Assembly (NCBI RefSeq): GCF_018837975.1
Contig: NZ_JAGSOY010000009.1
Span: 49,891 to 113,890, forward strand
Length of the DNA stretch: 64,000 bases
Direction of reading: 5' to 3'
Source: Zooshikella harenae
GTDB taxonomy: Bacteria > Pseudomonadota > Gammaproteobacteria > Pseudomonadales > Zooshikellaceae
Shown: piece by piece, positions 35,320 to 43,446 of the stretch
Layout of the letters: each line of letters opens with the position of its first letter
Position numbering within the stretch: position 1 is the stretch's first letter
Made by a program: the position numbers and the translations under genes
Notes under the pieces: generated by a model
Seen by the model: the letters and a program-made list of their open reading frames with translations, nothing else
Told to the model about the DNA's origin: nothing
The model's database searches: none

Positions 35320-35714
35320 AATGGTTTTTCTACAAGGTGAGAGACATTAGTGTCTTAATGTTTAACAATAAGTTGTTAGAAGAGCCTTTGTTTGCACTTT
35401 TGTTCTATTTTGTTTTTAGCCAGTCTTACTACGCAAAATGTATTAAATCTTGGTTGGCATAGTTTATTAAAACCATTTATCTTTAATGTAAGACGCTTCA
35501 ACCTGAATTAGAGTCATAATCTCCTTGCTTGTTCATCTTAAACCGGAAAAGTGTGAACCTGTTCGCTAAAAAGCATTACTCCAAATAATATACTTATTCT
35601 GTCTTATTTAACGTTGAGGTTGTGACATGGTATGTCACAGCACTTTGGTGCTATTTATAGGGAGTCATCGTAGTACAACGTTGTCAGACAATCTCATTTC
35701 TTGGAGAAACTTAC
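35320..35714. promoter_or_regulatory. Upstream region of module B with perfect dyad
   Basis: 395 AT-rich bases without a supported gene. TGTGACA (35631-35637) and TGTCACA (35643-35649) form a perfect inverted repeat 66 bases before the module B start codon; a related dyad TGTCACAT/ATGTGATA is at 34877-34896 after module A. The spacing does not fit the Crp consensus (TGTGA-N6-TCACA). Possible operator; unproven. Confidence 0.35.
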
Positions 35715-36404
35715 GTGAATTACACTAACCTGATGCGTACGACACTGTCGGTATTAGGCGTCTCACTATTTTCTTTTTATTTAGTGGGGTGTTCAGAGTC
35801 TACAGATAAAGCAGAAGTCAAAAAACCAACTTCTGAAGTGTCTAAAGTCAGCGCTGAACAGACTTCAAGTCAAACTTCACTGCAAAATAATAAGTCATCA
35901 GAAAATAACCCTAAAATAGCAGTAACAGAAGAAGTATTACCTGAGTCACCAGTTTCAAAAAAAGCCGTAGACTTAACTAAAGGACAGCATCAGCTTTGGC
36001 AGCTTCAAGATGCAGATATTGAGAATAAAGAAACTTATGCTGTTCAAGCTGATCCTGCGGTACTGTCTTCATTTACTGTTGATGGCGTTGTGACAATGCA
36101 GGTAACGCCTGATCATACAGTAGCAGCCAAATTAGTTGAGACCTATAACGGTGACATGGGGGAAATGGTGTGGAAGGGCGAGATTGTTGATGGTGATAAC
36201 ACAGAAAGTATGTTGGTAACTGAAGGAGAGCGTACCACCGTTATAAGTTTAGCTACGCGTTATGGTAATCAGACTATCGTAATTGATAAGGAAACGGGAA
36301 AAGGGCGTGCGACTGATGAAGATAAAATTGCACAACACCAAAACCCAGACCACGTTGATGCTATTCCTGTTAAAGACGACTTACTTAAATCACAACCAAA
36401 ATAA
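35715..36404 (+). CDS. Stand-alone propeptide-like lipoprotein B
   Basis: 229 residues, GTG start at 35715 with GGAG eight bases ahead. The signal peptide ends in a perfect lipobox LVGC (Cys26), so it should be a lipoprotein; Ser at +2 suggests the outer membrane. A Ser/Lys/Glu tether (27-90) leads to the propeptide-like beta domain (about 93-215): LWQLQDADI, YAVQADPAVLSSFTVDGVVT, MVWKGEIVDGDNTESMLVTE, IVIDKETGKG. Homologous in pattern to the proteins at 32186 and 38908. Metzincin gene B starts 39 bases after its stop, so they are cotranscribed. It may hold or inhibit the protease in the envelope until release. Confidence 0.68.
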   Translation: MNYTNLMRTTLSVLGVSLFSFYLVGCSESTDKAEVKKPTSEVSKVSAEQTSSQTSLQNNKSSENNPKIAVTEEVLPESPVSKKAVDLTKGQHQLWQLQDADIENKETYAVQADPAVLSSFTVDGVVTMQVTPDHTVAAKLVETYNGDMGEMVWKGEIVDGDNTESMLVTEGERTTVISLATRYGNQTIVIDKETGKGRATDEDKIAQHQNPDHVDAIPVKDDLLKSQPK

Positions 36405-36443
36405 ATAACATTTAGATTGAAGAGCCATTCCGGGAGCCCTGCA

Positions 36444-38333
36444 ATGAGTTTTTTGTTTAGAAAAAAAGCATTAGTGTTATCACTGGCTAGCTGTTTTGCT
36501 GTGTCAGCACAGGCTGGTGATAATGTTGTTGATATCATGGTACTTTATACTCATGATGCTGTTAATTATGTTGTAGCTGGTGATATTGACGCACAAATTG
36601 CCTCTTATATTAATTATTCAAATGAAACGTTTAAGCGTAGCAATGTTAATTTGAAGTATCGACTTGTCCACAAGCAACTATTTAACCCACGAAACATAAG
36701 CCGTTATAAAACAGTAAATAATAGCTCTCTGGCTGCATTTGCAGAAAATAGTGAGGTTGCAAACTTAAGGAAAAAATACGGAGCTGATATTGTTACGCTA
36801 GTCAACCTTCGGGAAAAAGTCGTTAAAGGGAATTCTGTATATTACACTTGTGGTATAGGCTACGTGCCTGGAGGTTATAATAATACTTTTTATTCGAACG
36901 CAAGTGCTAATGCCTACAACCTTGTTGGTGTAGAATGTGGTAATCGGACATTTTTGCATGAGTCAATGCATAATGCGGGTGCTGGACACTCTGCAGAGCA
37001 GGATGATTATAATTCAGAAAATTATCGGGTAGATAAGTCTGCTCGTGGTTATGGCCAATATAACCGCTTTGCAACTATCATGGCGTATCCTCATGTTTTT
37101 GGAAGAGCTAAGGCTGTTCCTTATATCTCTAACCCTTCAATTTACGCATGTGACAGTGATGCATGTGGTGTTCATAGCAGCGCCGATGCAGCTAAACACT
37201 TGAATAAGATGGGTGATAAAGTTGTTAGCTTTATGGCAACCAAGGTAGTTGATACCTCTACACCTACTGATGATGGAACAACATCAGAGCCTGAAACACC
37301 AAAAACTGACAACCCTGAAACACCAAAATCAAAGCCTAATCCTAAGCCAAAACCCAAGCCTGTTTCTGTCTGTGAAAAAGACTACTTGGAAGGTAACTTA
37401 CTCGATGATGGTGACTTCAACAATGTGGGTGCATGGGAGTCTTACACTCGCTCTGAAAGTATTGCTAAGAAATATAAAACTCGTGACTGTGGAAAAGATT
37501 ACATTGCCTTAGTAAGCAACCGTAACTATTTTTACAGTGGAGCAGTACAAGATATTACTGCCAAGGTTGAGTCAGGTGTTGAGTATACCCTTTCGGCTAA
37601 AATGGGCTTAAGTGGTAACTATCGTTCACGGAGTACGGGTAGCTTAGCCATTCAAGTTTCTGACAGCCGAGGTACTTACTACCACTATGTAGCTAATAAA
37701 TCTCTGGCAGCAAATGCGCTCTCTAAACTATCTGGCCGGTTTAAAATAAACCCAAGAGGTACACTGCGCTCTGTTCGTGTTTTAGCGTATGGGCCTGATG
37801 CGGGTACTGACTTTTATCTGGATGAGGTATTACTGAAAAAAGTTGAGCAGCCAAAAGTTAAAGAAACACCAAAACCTGTTATCAGTTATGTGCTTGATGA
37901 AAACTTTGAGCGTGGAACAGGCAATTGGTTTGGGTATGGTGGTTATGCGACTAACTCATGGCAATATGCAACTTCTGGTTATCGTAGTTTAATTGCATTT
38001 AATCGGTCATCTCAGTATAGCGGTCCAGCATTGAACCTGCATGGTACCATCGAACCTGGTAAGCGCTTTAAAGTACAAGCCAAGCTAAGACTAGGCTACA
38101 GCCTACAGCAAACTGAAAACGTTGAAGTTGTTCTAACTTATGTAAATAGCAATGGTTACCGTAAATGGGAAACAGTATCTGCTAAGAAAGTAAATAAAGG
38201 ACAATGGTACGATATTGAAGGCACATTTACTGCTCCAACTTATAACTTACGTAGTACCTATATGATGATTGTCGGACCATCTGCTGGCACTGAGTACTAT
38301 TTGGATGATGTCAAAGTGAATCGTGTTCAGTAG
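36444..38333 (+). CDS. Secreted metzincin metalloprotease B with two jelly-roll modules
   Basis: 629 residues from ATG 36444, with GGGAG seven bases ahead (frame extends nine codons to a TTG). Signal peptide ends SAQA; the metzincin domain follows directly with no propeptide, and carries FLHESMHNAGAGH, an intact HExxHxxGxxH (H172, E173, H176, H182) with Met-turn TIMAYP. A Pro/Lys/Thr linker (about 258-310: ETPKTDNPETPKSKPNPKPK) leads to two CBM4/9-like modules (starting LLDDGDFNNVGAWESY and LDENFERGTGNWFGY). Architecture is the same as protein A, so the pair arose by duplication. Expected to be a zinc endopeptidase acting on extracellular protein or glycoprotein matrix. Ends in a strong terminator. 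Confidence 0.78.
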   Translation: MSFLFRKKALVLSLASCFAVSAQAGDNVVDIMVLYTHDAVNYVVAGDIDAQIASYINYSNETFKRSNVNLKYRLVHKQLFNPRNISRYKTVNNSSLAAFAENSEVANLRKKYGADIVTLVNLREKVVKGNSVYYTCGIGYVPGGYNNTFYSNASANAYNLVGVECGNRTFLHESMHNAGAGHSAEQDDYNSENYRVDKSARGYGQYNRFATIMAYPHVFGRAKAVPYISNPSIYACDSDACGVHSSADAAKHLNKMGDKVVSFMATKVVDTSTPTDDGTTSEPETPKTDNPETPKSKPNPKPKPKPVSVCEKDYLEGNLLDDGDFNNVGAWESYTRSESIAKKYKTRDCGKDYIALVSNRNYFYSGAVQDITAKVESGVEYTLSAKMGLSGNYRSRSTGSLAIQVSDSRGTYYHYVANKSLAANALSKLSGRFKINPRGTLRSVRVLAYGPDAGTDFYLDEVLLKKVEQPKVKETPKPVISYVLDENFERGTGNWFGYGGYATNSWQYATSGYRSLIAFNRSSQYSGPALNLHGTIEPGKRFKVQAKLRLGYSLQQTENVEVVLTYVNSNGYRKWETVSAKKVNKGQWYDIEGTFTAPTYNLRSTYMMIVGPSAGTEYYLDDVKVNRVQ

Positions 38334-38362
38334 TTAAAAGCTGCATTATTTTGTAATGCTTG

Positions 38363-38392
38363 AAAAACAGGTGCTTAGGCACCTGTTTTTTT
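38363..38392 (+). terminator. Intrinsic terminator of module B
   Basis: AACAGGTGC (38366-38374), loop TTAG, GCACCTGTT (38379-38387) and a run of seven Ts, preceded by As. Confidence 0.9.
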
Positions 38393-38907
38393 ATGTCGTT
38401 TAGTATATCAGCTTGGATGAATGCATAATCAGTAGTTTAACTAATGTAAAAGAGCTGCGTCAGCGTGGTACTCATGGCCCTGCTAGCATCAATACATGCT
38501 TGAGGCTGTTATCGCTAAATATGCTGTAACTGTTTAGCCCTCATGTATTTCGTATACATTTCGGTCTTCCGTGTAGTGCTTTCTTGCGCTCACAAAAAAT
38601 CACTATTTTTAGCGGTGCTCTTAGGAGTGTTTCCATATGCGGCAAGAGTTATGGGTAATGATTAAAAATAAGACAAGAGTTTAATTTTAACTGTGATGCA
38701 AATCAATCTGGTATACAAAAAGTAATAAATAAGCAACAGAATGTGTGTTTTTTCACAACCGTATTAGAGGTTAACCTATAAACTTCACAAAACAAAATTG
38801 ATTTAGTGCTAAGTACTTAATTGAAATATGTGCGATTTAAATTATGAAATCTTACGATTTTCAGCCTAATAATGAGTAATCATTATTATTTATCTAGGGA
38901 TCGATGC
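38393..38907. other. Intergenic region before propeptide gene C
   Basis: 515 bases with no supported gene. It holds a broken inverted repeat: ATACATG...GAGG...GCTAAA (38492-38519) against TTTAGCCCTCATGTAT (38533-38548). It could be the worn core of a small mobile element or a regulatory hairpin. AT-rich towards the start of gene C. Confidence 0.35.
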
Positions 38908-39558
38908 ATGAAGGTATTCTTTTTTGGCTGTTCTGGATTGTTATCATTGGCATGTAGCACATTTGTTGCTTTGACTTCTATTAATTTGTCCGAGCAAAAC
39001 CACAATGCATTACATATAAAAGAAACGGCTACTGCAAGGATCTCAAGCGCTGATACATCTGAGGCTGGAACGGTTCAAAGCACAGCACTTGAGTCACCTG
39101 CTAATGACCTGCAACAAGCTGACCTGGTTGGTGACCACATTTGGTCGGTTGACCCTGTTCCCTCAAAAGTTGAAGATGGAGTCCCCCTTCTAAAGCTTCA
39201 AGCAAATCGTCAAGTATTAGCCTCTCTAAATCTTGGCCAAGTTTTACAGCTTAAAGTACCTGGATTAAGCAAAGCACTTCAGGCTGAGCTGTTTTCCACA
39301 CATAACCAACGAAATAATATGCAGGTTTGGTCTGGGCGTCTACTAAACAGTCAACCAGGAGAGAGTATTTTGGTAACAAAAGGAAGTCATGAAACCTATA
39401 TCACGATTTCTACCAAAAAAGCGGTTTACTCTGTTCGAATTAATAATGAAACAGGTTATGGTACAATGGTTAACGAAACACAGGCTCTTAATGACCTTGT
39501 GGATAGATCTAAAGACAAAACAACATCAGATTCTACTCAGTTTGCGCAAACCGATTAA
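38908..39558 (+). CDS. Stand-alone propeptide-like exported protein C (orphan)
   Basis: 216 residues from ATG 38908, with AGGGA eight bases ahead; an upstream ATG at 38872 lacks a ribosome site. Signal/anchor MKVFFFGCSGLLSLACSTFV with a near-lipobox SLAC; short tether (20-70); beta domain (about 72-195) with HIWSVDPVPSK, LQANRQVLASLNLGQVLQLK, STHNQ, VWSGRLLNSQPGESILVTKG, VYSVRINNETGYG. It shares STHNQ and the VxSLxxGQxL strand with protein A. No metzincin gene follows; the next gene is an M28 aminopeptidase 483 bases away. It may serve a protease encoded elsewhere, protease A or B, or be left over from a third module. Confidence 0.62.
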   Translation: MKVFFFGCSGLLSLACSTFVALTSINLSEQNHNALHIKETATARISSADTSEAGTVQSTALESPANDLQQADLVGDHIWSVDPVPSKVEDGVPLLKLQANRQVLASLNLGQVLQLKVPGLSKALQAELFSTHNQRNNMQVWSGRLLNSQPGESILVTKGSHETYITISTKKAVYSVRINNETGYGTMVNETQALNDLVDRSKDKTTSDSTQFAQTD

Positions 39559-40041
39559 TAATTAAATATCTCTCCTACGCGTTGTAATAATTTACTCTGC
39601 TTTATTCTTATGTAATATAAATATTAAGTTTATATTCCGCGTTTTCAATTGGTTAATATTGATTGGTTTTAATAAAAAATATTTTTCTGAAAGTTATGTT
39701 ATGTGAGCTGGTAATATTTTATCGTTATTCTTTTTTTAATTGACCGTTTTTTTAAATTCTAAATAGTAATAAATACCTTTCTAGCCTATGGCTGTGTTTG
39801 AGGGAGTTTGAGAAGGTTGTAAATAGTTGTTAAAAATATTTTTATTTCCTTATAGGTTATTTCTTATAGGGTGTAAGGTGAAAAGCTGATGCTGTTTCTG
39901 GTTAATTAATTATTGCTATTTTATATGATGATTTAAAAGTCGATTTCTTTACTTGACAGTCGCGCAAAAAAAATATTTGCTGATAGAGGCGCAAAGCTTA
40001 AAGTAAAAAAACAAGGATGTCACTTTTACAGGGAATTTTAT
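39559..40041. other. AT-rich intergenic region before the aminopeptidase gene
   Basis: 483 very AT-rich bases, no ORF with a ribosome site and no clear terminator after gene C. It should contain the promoter of the aminopeptidase gene. Confidence 0.4.
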
Positions 40042-41688
40042 ATGAAAATCAAAAAGCTTACAGCAGGAGTAATTACTTCGTTGGTCTTAACGGGTAGTCT
40101 TGCGACTTCAAGCCTCAGTATAGGTAGTGGCATCACTGAAGAGAAGCAAAAGCTATGGGTAACAATGGGCTCAGATGCTTATGCAGGTATACAGCAGCTC
40201 ATGGGTAATCAGCTTCCTAAATACAATGTTTCGAGTTTAGCCCAGACTGATGTTACTGTAACTCAGCTAGACCCTGCCCACCTGGATTTAATTTCGTACT
40301 ATATGCATGCCAAGTACAAGCGCTGTGGTGGTTTCATGGTACATGATTCCTATGCTGATGCAGTAAAAGCTGCCAATGAAATGCTTGTGAATAAGACGGA
40401 ATCATTAGTAACTGTTGACTATACAATAGATCAACAAAAAGTGGTTAATGGGTTTCTGCCTCAGTTAAAAGAGAGAGATATTCGTACGACAATTGAAGGA
40501 ATGGCTGACTTTCATAACCGTTATTATCGTAGTGATACTGGCGAAGAAGCATCTAGCTGGATTAAAAATACCTGGGAGCGTTTAGCGCAAGGGCGGACAG
40601 ATACCAAAGTTGAATTATACAGCCATAGCGGGTGGAAACAGCCTTCAGTCATTATGACATTACAAGGTGATGGTAGTACTGATGAAGTGGTTGTTATTGG
40701 TGGGCATATGGATTCTATCAATCATACTGTAAACGATAAGCTGAGAGCTCGCGCACCTGGTGCTGATGATAATGCATCAGGAATTGCCACTATTACTGAT
40801 GTTATAAAAGTAATGATGGCTAATAATTACAAGCCAAAACGAACCATTAAATTTATGGCTTATGCTGCTGAAGAGGTTGGCTTATTAGGTTCAGATGACA
40901 TCGCTGAAGACATGAAAGGTCAGGGTGCAAATGTGGTGGGTGTTATGCAGCTTGATATGACTAACTACCAGGGATCTTCATATGATTATGCTTTAGTAAC
41001 CGATTATACCAACTCTGCACAAAATGAATTCCTAAAACGACTCATCGGAGAGTACCTTTCTCAATATAGCTATACCACAATGCGTTGTGGTTACGCTTGT
41101 TCTGACCATGCATCCTGGCACCGTCAAGGATACGCTGCGAGCATGCCATTTGAAGCGCCTATGCAGCAGAGTAACCGTTATATTCATACTGCCAATGATA
41201 CCCTTGATAAGTCAGGTAATAACGCAAACCATGCATTTAAGTTTGCTCAATTAGCTACTGCCTTTTTGGTAGAATTGGCAAAGAGCGCAGGTGACGACGA
41301 TGGTGATGGAGATGACCAGGGTGAGTATAAGCAATTTTCCTCGGCCCTCGGTTTTTGCCTTGATGTTCAGGACTCGAAGACACCTTTAGCTAATGATTGT
41401 AGTAAAACGGATGGTCAGCTGTGGATGCTGGGTAATGATGGGACGATGAAGTCAAAGCGTTATAAAGATTTATGTCTGACTGTGACAAGTAGCAGTGGAA
41501 GTAGTGGTTCTGTGGCTATGGAAAAATGCTCTGGTAGTAATAGCCAGCAGTGGACCCTTAATGGCGAGGCGTTAATGAATGATAGTCTCTCTGATCGTGT
41601 ACTCACCATTTATGGGTATATGCAAGGGGCTAAAGTAGGTATGTGGTATAACTGGGACCAGGATTATCAGCGGTGGAGTTGGAAATAA
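40042..41688 (+). CDS. Secreted M28 aminopeptidase with C-terminal ricin-type lectin domain
   Basis: 548 residues. Signal peptide (about 1-25), N-terminal propeptide-like region (30-160), M28 leucyl-aminopeptidase domain (about 165-412) with the dinuclear zinc ligands GGHMDS (H222), GADDNASG (D242), AEEVGL (E277/E278), QLDMTN (D305) and CSDHASW (H356), resembling the Vibrio/Aeromonas extracellular aminopeptidase. An Asp/Gly linker (417-427) leads to a ricin B-type beta-trefoil part (about 428-548; FCLDVQDSKTPL, DLCLTVTSSSG, NSQQWTLNG) rather than the usual PPC tail. It should trim peptides made by endoproteases such as metzincin B. AGGGA precedes ATG 40042. Confidence 0.9.
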   Translation: MKIKKLTAGVITSLVLTGSLATSSLSIGSGITEEKQKLWVTMGSDAYAGIQQLMGNQLPKYNVSSLAQTDVTVTQLDPAHLDLISYYMHAKYKRCGGFMVHDSYADAVKAANEMLVNKTESLVTVDYTIDQQKVVNGFLPQLKERDIRTTIEGMADFHNRYYRSDTGEEASSWIKNTWERLAQGRTDTKVELYSHSGWKQPSVIMTLQGDGSTDEVVVIGGHMDSINHTVNDKLRARAPGADDNASGIATITDVIKVMMANNYKPKRTIKFMAYAAEEVGLLGSDDIAEDMKGQGANVVGVMQLDMTNYQGSSYDYALVTDYTNSAQNEFLKRLIGEYLSQYSYTTMRCGYACSDHASWHRQGYAASMPFEAPMQQSNRYIHTANDTLDKSGNNANHAFKFAQLATAFLVELAKSAGDDDGDGDDQGEYKQFSSALGFCLDVQDSKTPLANDCSKTDGQLWMLGNDGTMKSKRYKDLCLTVTSSSGSSGSVAMEKCSGSNSQQWTLNGEALMNDSLSDRVLTIYGYMQGAKVGMWYNWDQDYQRWSWK

Positions 41689-41733
41689 TTTTTTAAATCA
41701 ACTGTCGTTTTTTCAAAATAAAACACTATAAAT

Positions 41734-41765
41734 AAAAAAGCCCATCAGTTGATGGGCTTTTTTTG
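41734..41765. terminator. Bidirectional terminator between aminopeptidase and aceF
   Basis: AAAAAAGCCCATC (41734-41746), loop AGTT, GATGGGCTTTTTT (41751-41763), T-tracts on both strands; serves the two convergent genes. Confidence 0.92.
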
Positions 41766-41797
41766 ACAATTAAATAGCAAAATGGGAATAGTAAGTA

Positions 41798-43411
41798 TTA
41801 AAGCAATAGCTCTCTAATATCTCCAAGTGCTGCAGCAAGTACTGAAGCAAAGCGTGCGGCATCTGCGCCATTAATTGCTCTGTGATCATAGGACAAGCAC
41901 AGTGGTAACATTAGACGAGGGATAAACTCTTTACCATTCCAGATAGGCTTCATACTGGCTTTAGATACACCCAAAATACCAACTTCTGGTGTGTTGACGA
42001 TAGGTGTAAACGCGGTTCCACCAATACTGCCAAGACTTGATACCGTAAAACATGCGCCCTGCATCTGTGCTGGGCTAAGTTTTTTGTCTTTTGCTTTTGC
42101 TGCTAGCTCAATTGTTTCTTGTGCTAGTTGTGTCAAGCTCTTCTTATCTGCATCACGAATGACAGGTACCAGTAATCCATCGGGTGTGTCTACAGCAAAG
42201 CCAATGTGGTAGTAGTCTTTCATGATTAATGCATCACCTGTAGGGTTCAGTGAAGCATTAAACTGTGGAATGGCTTTCAGAGCATGTACACAGGCCTTAA
42301 TAATAAAAGGCAGTGGCGTCATTTTAACGCCTTTTTCTTTTTGCGCTTTACGGAATGCTTCCAGCTCAGTGATATCAGCTTCTTCAAACTGTGTCACATG
42401 AGGAACATTCAACCAGGAGCGATGTAAGTTAAAGGCTCCGACTTTTCGCAAGCGTGTTAGCGGCTCTTCACGCACAGGACCAAACTGGCTGAAGTCAATG
42501 GCTGGAACAGCAGGAATTGCCCCTATACCTTCTGCAACAGGTGCTGCTTTAGGCTTGTTCAGCTGCTCACTGACGTACTGTTGAACGTCTTCTTTTAGAA
42601 TACGTCCACGAGGACCTGAGCCTCTTACCAGTGCCAAATCAACACCAAACTCGCGGGCTAATTTGCGAACAGCAGGGCCTGCATGAATACGCTTATTAGG
42701 CTCTTGGAGCTGAGCAGGTGCTGTGCTAGCAGCTTGAGCAGGTTTGGCTGGTGTTGCTGGAGCACTAGTGGTAGGCGCTGCAGCTGCTTCCTTCTGAGGC
42801 TGAGGTGCAGGGGCTGCAGGTTTAGCAGCTCCTTTTACCTCAAGCTCCAGAATCGCATCACCCATAGATACTTTATCATCGACCTTAAGCAGAATTTTTT
42901 TCACGACACCTGCTTTAGGTGCAGGGACTTCCATCGTGGCTTTATCTGACTCAAGAACAACCAGAGATTCTTCTTCAGCAATCTCATCGCCTACATTGAC
43001 ACAGATTTCAATGACAGGAACGTCATCACTGCCAATGTCAGGAACTTTGATAGTTTCTACTGTTGTCTCTGTAGGTGCTTCCGCTACTGGGGCTGGAGCT
43101 TCTTCAGTTACTGATTGACTTACAGGTTCTTCTGCAGCAGGTTGACTTGAGGTATCTGTTTGCGCTTCATTACCTGCAGTTGTCAAAACGATAATGTCGT
43201 TTCCTTCAGAAACTTTGTCTCCAACTTTGACCAGGATCTCTTTGATCTGGCCAGCCTTAGGGCAGGGGATTTCCATCGATGCTTTATCTGACTCTAAAAC
43301 AATCAGTGATTCTTCTTCCGCAACGTCATCACCTACATTGACGGAAATTTCAATGATTTCGACGTCTTCACTGCCACCAATGTCGGGTACTTTAATAATC
43401 TCGTCTGTCAT
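41798..43411 (-). CDS. aceF: Pyruvate dehydrogenase E2, dihydrolipoamide acetyltransferase
   Basis: Core subunit of the pyruvate dehydrogenase complex; moves acetyl groups from E1 to CoA. 537 residues: two lipoyl domains with lipoylated Lys at DKASMEIP (K43) and DKATMEVP (K157), joined by Ala/Pro/Glu-rich flexible linkers; the E1/E3-binding domain (about 245-290: AGPAVRKLAREFGVDLALV, GSGPRGRILKEDV); and the trimeric catalytic domain ending with SYDHRAINGADAARF (catalytic His) near residue 510. Two lipoyl domains, as in Pseudomonas, against three in E. coli. Cotranscribed after aceE (35-base gap). No E3 (lpd) gene is adjacent. Confidence 0.96.
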   Translation of the reverse strand: MTDEIIKVPDIGGSEDVEIIEISVNVGDDVAEEESLIVLESDKASMEIPCPKAGQIKEILVKVGDKVSEGNDIIVLTTAGNEAQTDTSSQPAAEEPVSQSVTEEAPAPVAEAPTETTVETIKVPDIGSDDVPVIEICVNVGDEIAEEESLVVLESDKATMEVPAPKAGVVKKILLKVDDKVSMGDAILELEVKGAAKPAAPAPQPQKEAAAAPTTSAPATPAKPAQAASTAPAQLQEPNKRIHAGPAVRKLAREFGVDLALVRGSGPRGRILKEDVQQYVSEQLNKPKAAPVAEGIGAIPAVPAIDFSQFGPVREEPLTRLRKVGAFNLHRSWLNVPHVTQFEEADITELEAFRKAQKEKGVKMTPLPFIIKACVHALKAIPQFNASLNPTGDALIMKDYYHIGFAVDTPDGLLVPVIRDADKKSLTQLAQETIELAAKAKDKKLSPAQMQGACFTVSSLGSIGGTAFTPIVNTPEVGILGVSKASMKPIWNGKEFIPRLMLPLCLSYDHRAINGADAARFASVLAAALGDIRELLL

Positions 43412-43446
43412 TTGCGTGTTACCTTAATTAATCCGTGACTGAAGGT

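Noticed and set aside
35358..35462. 34-codon hydrophobic ORF upstream of module B
   Set aside because: No ribosome site; no similarity to the propeptide anchors seen nearby.
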